Assembly: GCF_008831285.2 (NCBI RefSeq)
Contig: NC_045145.1
Location: 18,368,040-18,432,039, forward strand
DNA from: Nymphaea colorata
Lineage: Eukaryota; Streptophyta; Magnoliopsida; Nymphaeales; Nymphaeaceae
Length of the DNA: 64,000 bases
Direction of reading: 5' to 3'
Shown: piece after piece, positions 59,370 to 64,000 of the stretch
How the letters are laid out: every line of letters begins with the position of its first letter
How positions within the stretch are numbered: position 1 is the stretch's first letter
Made by a program: the position numbers and the translations under genes
Notes under the pieces: generated by a model
Database searches by the model: none
Told to the model about the DNA's origin: nothing
Seen by the model: the letters and a program-made list of their open reading frames with translations, nothing else

Positions 59370-61690
59370 CATCTGAGTCATTGATAGTGGTGCAAGTGAC
59401 CATTTGACGCCTGCTCTTTCATTCTTGTCTAATGTTGTTAAACTCAGAGTGCCATTTCCGATTTGATTGCCTAATGATAAAGTTGTTTTTACTATCCATA
59501 GGGGACATGTATTATTCTCCTAATTTAACTCTGGTTGATGTTATGTATGTCTTTGTGTTCAAGTTTAATCTTTTATCAGTCAGTCAATCAATTAAATCAG
59601 CAAACCTTCAGCTAACTTTTAGTTCATCTGCTTGTCTTCTGTAGGACCTAACGTCCAGGATGAGGATTGGAGTTAGTGAACTTAGAGATGGCCTATGCTG
59701 CATTTCAAGTCTCTGTTTTACATTGTTGGCATATTATTCGACAAGCACAGACTTCAAATCAGTAATACCTCACATCAGTTTAGAATCTAAATTTCCTGTT
59801 TCTGCTTATACCACTGGTATGAACTTTGAATCAGAATCAAAAACACTTTCTTCTACTACAAAAACCACTTTAAGTGACAAATGTTGATAATTCTTCTTCA
59901 TCTAGAAATAAATATATTTTCTACATATTGTCATGAAATTAAATTTTCATATTGTCTATGTGAAGTGTGGGTTATGGCAAAACAAACAAGAATTCTTTTT
60001 GATGCAAGCAAAATTTCAACATCAATTGAGCTTGTTCATTGCGACATATGGAGACTATATTCTCAATCTTCATTGTCTGGTGCTCATTACTTCCTTGAGT
60101 CTAGTGGACGATTTGACTGGAACTACTTGGGTCTTTCTTATGAGACATAAAAGTGAGACCAAACATTTGCTCAAATATTCTTGTTGGAAGCGAGTCTATA
60201 TAATTGCTGGAAGGATGCTATGGCAACAGAGATAAGAGTCTTGGAGCATAATGGTACATGGATGCTCCATGACCCAACGGAATGACACTCCTTGGCTGCA
60301 AATAGGTGTATAAAACAAAATACAGGGCTGATGGATAGGTTGCCAAAGGACATTCACAAATAGAGGGGTTGCACTTTCATGAAACTTTTGCTTCAGTTGC
60401 TAAAAATGATGACAATAAGATGTCTTTTATCAATTGTAGGAAAGAAAAGTTGGCTCCTTCAACAAATGAATGTGCATAATGCTTTTTTGCACAGCGATTT
60501 AGAGGAGATTGTTTATATGGCATTGCCACAAAGGGGAGACACGCACATGTAAATTGAACAAGTCTCTACACGTATATGTAAATTGAATAAGTCTCTCTGT
60601 GGGTTACGATAGGCACCCAGAAATTGGTTTCACAAGTCCTCAGTTGCACTAGAAAAATATGGTTTCAAGCAGTCCAAAGCTGATTACTCTCTTTTCACAT
60701 GATGCAAAGGTAAAATTTTATGTCATTTTTGTTTATGTTGATGATCTGTCATTCTTGTTTATGTTGATGATCTAGTCATTGCAGGAAATGACCAAGATTT
60801 TGTGCATGGGTTAAAGAAATACCTTAACTCGGTTTTTCACATGAAAGACTTGGGTGATCTGAAATGTTTTTTAGGCATTGAGTTGTCTCGCTCAAAGGAG
60901 GGAATTTTCTTTCACAAAGGAAATACTGCTTGGAGATTTTAGAAGAAGTCGGATGTCTCAATCCTCGTCCAACAGAAACAAACACGGAGCAGCAAAGTTA
61001 CCTTAACGTGATGAAGAAGTTTTAAAGGACTCAAAAGTTCATAGGCGCCTAGTCAGTAGACTCATTTACTTGACCATATCAAGACCAGATTTTTTATTTG
61101 TTGTTAATACTCTCAGCAGATTTCTACAAAAACCTCACTCTAGTCATCTTGCAGCAGCTATGAAAGTCGCTCGCTTCGTAAAACAAAATCCAGGTATGGG
61201 TATTATGTTGTCATCTAGCAGATATTCAGTTAAAGGCCTTTTGTGACGTTGATTGGGGAGCATGACATGAGACCAGAAGATCTATTACAGGCTATTGCAT
61301 TTATATTAGCCAAAACTTGACTTCATGGAAGATAAAAAAACAACCTACAATTTCTAGATCAACTGCTGAGCCTAAGTACTGAGCCTTGACAGATGTTTCT
61401 TGCAAAGTTTTTTTTGGCTAAAACCATTACTTTTTTATCTCAAGGTGAATCATATTACACCTGCCAAAATCTATTACGATAATAAGGCAGCTATACATAT
61501 TGCCAGTTTTTCATGAGCGTACCAAACATATTGAAATTGATTGTCACCTTGTTCACGACTGCAACAAAGGCATGAATAGTTGTAGCAGAACATGTTTCCT
61601 CAACAAGTCAAGCGGTTGATATTTTCACCAAAATCACGAAAGCATTGGGAAAGAAACAATTCCAATTGTTTGTTGGAATGGGTCTATAAT
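59370..61690 (+). pseudogene. Copia pol remnant (protease, integrase, RT, RNase H)
   Basis: Protease: the active-site motif IDSGASDH at about 59,379-59,403. GAG-pre-integrase: KFNLLSVSQ near 59,560 and GVSELRDGL near 59,664. The integrase start, ELVHCDIW and GAHYF, is at about 60,030-60,090. Just after KSETKHLLK (60,177) most of the integrase is deleted. The RT region follows, starting DAMATEIRVLEHNGTW (about 60,217). The YVDD catalytic motif is at about 60,760, and HMKDLGDLKCFLGIELS at about 60,838. RNase H: AFCDVDWG (about 61,236) and SRSTAEPKY (about 61,357). Numerous stops break every frame. Confidence 0.88.
60721..60772. repeat. 26-bp tandem duplication across the RT YVDD codons
   Basis: TGTCATTNTTGTTTATGTTGATGATC occurs twice back to back (60721-60746 and 60747-60772) with one difference. 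The unit length is not a multiple of three, so it shifts the RT frame. Confidence 0.9.
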
Positions 61691-61704
61691 CAATGTACAC
61701 ACCA

Positions 61705-61716
61705 GTTTGAGGGGAG
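61705..61716 (+). other. Polypurine tract of the Copia element
   Basis: The tract TTTGAGGGGAG lies immediately before the right LTR. It matches the plant Copia pattern TTGAGGGGGAGTGTTGA and primes plus-strand DNA. Confidence 0.75.
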
Positions 61717-62057
61717 CGTTGAGATTCATATCCAAACAAAGCCTAGATCCATATACAAATGAATTCTTTAGAAGCTTCAATTTAACTTCGGGCATACGTC
61801 AAAATCGTCCCATATGTGATCATTATATTGAACAAAAATTTGCTGAGCTGTAAAGATTGTAACAACTTGTATACATGTGGCACAAGATATTTATCAAGTT
61901 GTACATATACCCATTCTTGATAGAGAAATAAAGCACGCAGTCTTCTTCTCACTCATTTTGCTCTTCAACTCTCCTTGTTTTTACTAAACCATATTTTATC
62001 CTCTGCGTCATTTTTCATCATACTACCATTTTTCTCTTTGAGCTTGTGTTTCTTACA
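61717..62057 (+). repeat. Right LTR of the Copia element
   Basis: It is 341 bp. It begins CGTTGAGATTC (canonical TG changed to CG) and ends TTTCTTACA. It is collinear with the left LTR. Confidence 0.85.
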
Positions 62058-62630
62058 TTTTTTTATAAATAAGTGAAGAAGTCGAATATAAAATAACTGT
62101 TGATTTTCTTACAATCCACCGCGAGAAACTGTTGGCTCTGCAGATCAGTTTTCAAATGGAAACAAAGTTACTTGTTGACTTTTTACAAGAACTGATAACA
62201 AAAAATTGACTTGGAAGTTCACAAGGACAAAAAGGTTTAGTGCTCATTCTGTACCTTTATTTCTGTTCCACATCTGCCGCACTTAGTACAAGGCAATTCT
62301 ATTCTTGTCGAGCAGTCACCAAAAGTTTTCCGCTTCGGTGGTTCCTTCTGCAAGAGTGCCTCCTATATCGGGAATGGAAATTACTTCCAAATACAAGTTT
62401 TGCCTTGATTTTGTGGGCCCTCACCTTGTCTCAATCGAAACACGCATGAAATTTCCTCCTGTAAAACATTTTTCTTTCATGCTTGTTGAATGAGGAAGAT
62501 TGGGCCTTTTGGAAGAAATAAACTCCTTTCCAAACATGCACAAATTGTCCGGGTGAAACTTACGGACTTCGCATGCAAGTAAAACGGTATGGAGGTCTGA
62601 GTTAAAGTTTTCCTCTTCAGGTTGAATCCC
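62058..62630. other. Spacer between the Copia element and mTERF pseudogene 5
   Basis: No supported gene. A 69-codon plus frame (62,240-62,449) may include degraded mTERF 5' sequence, but the match is too weak to call. Confidence 0.35.
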
Positions 62631-62659
62631 AGGGAAGTGCAATTGCAGCCTCCAATTTC

Positions 62660-63440
62660 GACCCCTACCGTCCATGAAAACGACCCATCTTTCTCTCCTT
62701 CTTTGGCAATTGGCATCTCCTAACACCTGCCCATCATCAGCAATGGTGGATTGCCTCACAAGCTGATTCCACTTCCGTTCGTGAGCTGATCACAGCCATA
62801 TGCAGAAGGTAACGAAGCAGAGTTAGAGCTGCAAAGGCCAGGAGTGTAATAGATTTCTGAGAGAGCGATTTTACAAATGGCCACATCAAGAAATGCATCA
62901 CTCCCTATCCTGCGCCGCTATGGTGGAAGCTAGAGGAGACGGATCAGACGGTCGTGCTCGGGATGAGGGCCTTCCTCGATTGCCTCTGTGGCCCTGGTAC
63001 TGATTCGCACATTAGCTGCAAGTATCGTTTTTCTGCGCGGAAGCCTGGAGAAGGGGATAGTGCCATGGTGAGTGATATCAGAAGCCCCCATGTCCGACGA
63101 AGGGTTGGTAGTCAAGTTCATCAAGCGTTTCTTCATCACCTCATGTTTCCTGTAGAAAAGGACGGTGACCAACTCACCGCCGGCTGCAGGCCTTGAAGCC
63201 GAGCTCGGTCGAGGAATTGGCCAGGAAGACCGACGATTACGCCGGTTTCTCAATTGCCCACTTCCTGAAGATCTACCGCAAGCTCTGTGAAGAAGAAATT
63301 GGAGCTCTTGGTGAAGGAACTTGGCTTTTAGAAATTGCGGCAGTCCCCAATCTCTTGACGATCAATTCGGAGAGAAGAATCTTTCCTGGTGCATTGTGAT
63401 CAGGATGTTGGATTCCTGCAAGCTTCTCTGGCAGAGCACA
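62660..63440 (+). pseudogene. mTERF pseudogene 5 (heavily degraded)
   Basis: Scattered mTERF blocks appear in order but in different frames. CPSSAMVDCLTS is at about 62,729 (like CPSSEMVSYLTNS). ICRR and RSVIDF equivalents lie at 62,798-62,860. MRAFLDCL is at about 62,963 (like VRAFLDWG). LKPSSVEELARK is at 63,193 (like LRPSSVEKM). IAAVPNLLTINSERRIFP is near 63,335, and VIRMLDSCKL near 63,395. Stops and indels separate the blocks. It is the oldest or fastest-decayed copy of the cluster. Confidence 0.8.
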
Positions 63441-64000
63441 AGTTCGCCCCTCTCTGGGTTGGTGTTCTTACATGACATGGCAGCGCATAACTCGAGCCAA
63501 CCCTTGAGAAGAACAACCTGGCATTCAACAATCAACATTTTTTCATCAACGTATCTAGATGAGATCCATGGCACCAAGGATGAGCTTTTTTCTTCTTTTC
63601 AGGGTGCAGTTCACCCGAGGCAATCGATAATTCAATTTCCTTCATTAGATAAAGTAATTGACTCCATCCATGTGTAATAGGATAGTGGTTTGGAAACTAT
63701 TGAAATGATTTTAGATATATTGGGGCTTTGGACATATATTGAATTTGTTTCATTTTTAAGATCATTAGGTTAAATGAATGATTAAATCAAAATTTTCTTT
63801 CTAAATTGAATTTGACCCAGTTCATACAATTTGGGTAGGGCGGGTACAGATCAGATTGTGCTTACTGTAATTTCAGGCCTCACTTTCATCGACGTCCTGT
63901 GCACCTGACATCAGAATGTTAAAGTTTATATTTGGGTTGGGCATCTAATTCAGATCGAAATTTTGAGTTGGTAGGAAGAACATGTGAAAATTTGATCCGG
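63441..64000. other. Window edge, no recognised gene
   Basis: Non-coding by eye. It does not obviously repeat the mTERF 3' spacer. A further mTERF unit may lie beyond the window. Confidence 0.3.

Larger units (their letters stand above)
54915..62057 (+). mobile_element. Decayed Copia LTR retrotransposon
   Basis: Both LTRs, the primer site, the polypurine tract and domains in the order gag - protease - integrase - RT - RNase H identify Ty1/Copia. The frames are broken by many stops and shifts, so the element is dead. It is expanded by a 2.9-kb insertion in its leader. It separates mTERF pseudogenes 4 and 5. No target duplication was found, partly because the first bases of the left LTR are missing or changed. 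Confidence 0.9.

Overview
This is nuclear DNA of a seed plant, almost certainly an angiosperm. It is AT-rich, has split genes with GT-AG introns up to 2.3 kb, and carries plant-specific gene families (NOI/RIN4-like, plant GLE1, plant mTERF, class I-like small heat shock protein) together with plant-type hAT, MULE and Copia elements. I cannot name the species.

Layout. (1) 81-1535, minus: a complete three-exon NOI/RIN4-like gene, 112 aa by my splicing. (2) 1.5-12 kb: mostly non-coding, with AT-rich tracts, transposon-like debris, a perfect 49-bp tandem duplication, one unrecognised 124-codon ORF (8146-8520) and a 0.35-kb fold-back sequence (11.6-11.95 kb). (3) 12,075-26,077, plus: GLE1, the nuclear-pore mRNA export factor. 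Fifteen exons join in frame to 638 aa. Intron 1 holds a hAT-type MITE with an 8-bp target duplication. Intron 10 holds a MULE with a 9-bp target duplication, and that MULE contains a solo LTR. (4) 27,706-28,289: a two-exon small heat shock protein gene whose promoter shows an RY element and ABRE-type motifs but no clear heat-shock element. (5) 29.7-38.0 kb: a repeat island. A 5.85-kb palindromic structure (32,186-38,034) has arms of about 1.4 kb. Its centre carries a DNA-level copy of GLE1 exon 7 with both flanking introns.

(6) 38.2-63.5 kb: a tandem cluster of mTERF genes. Two copies are intact (38,259 and 48,336) and three are pseudogenes (43.2, 53.7 and 62.7 kb). The spacers are also duplicated, so whole units of about 4-6 kb were copied. 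(7) 54.9-62.06 kb: a decayed Copia retrotransposon lies just after the fourth mTERF copy. It has two LTRs, a tRNA-Met-type primer site, gag, protease, partial integrase, RT and RNase H, and a further 2.9-kb insertion in its leader.

The genes are not an operon and share no single pathway. NOI/RIN4 proteins act at the plasma membrane in immunity, GLE1 exports mRNA, sHSPs protect proteins in stress or seeds, and mTERFs act on organelle transcripts. The most unusual parts are the long inverted repeat with the captured GLE1 exon and the tandem mTERF birth-and-death cluster. Splice sites were chosen by eye from reading-frame continuity and remembered family similarity; no alignment or transcript data were used.
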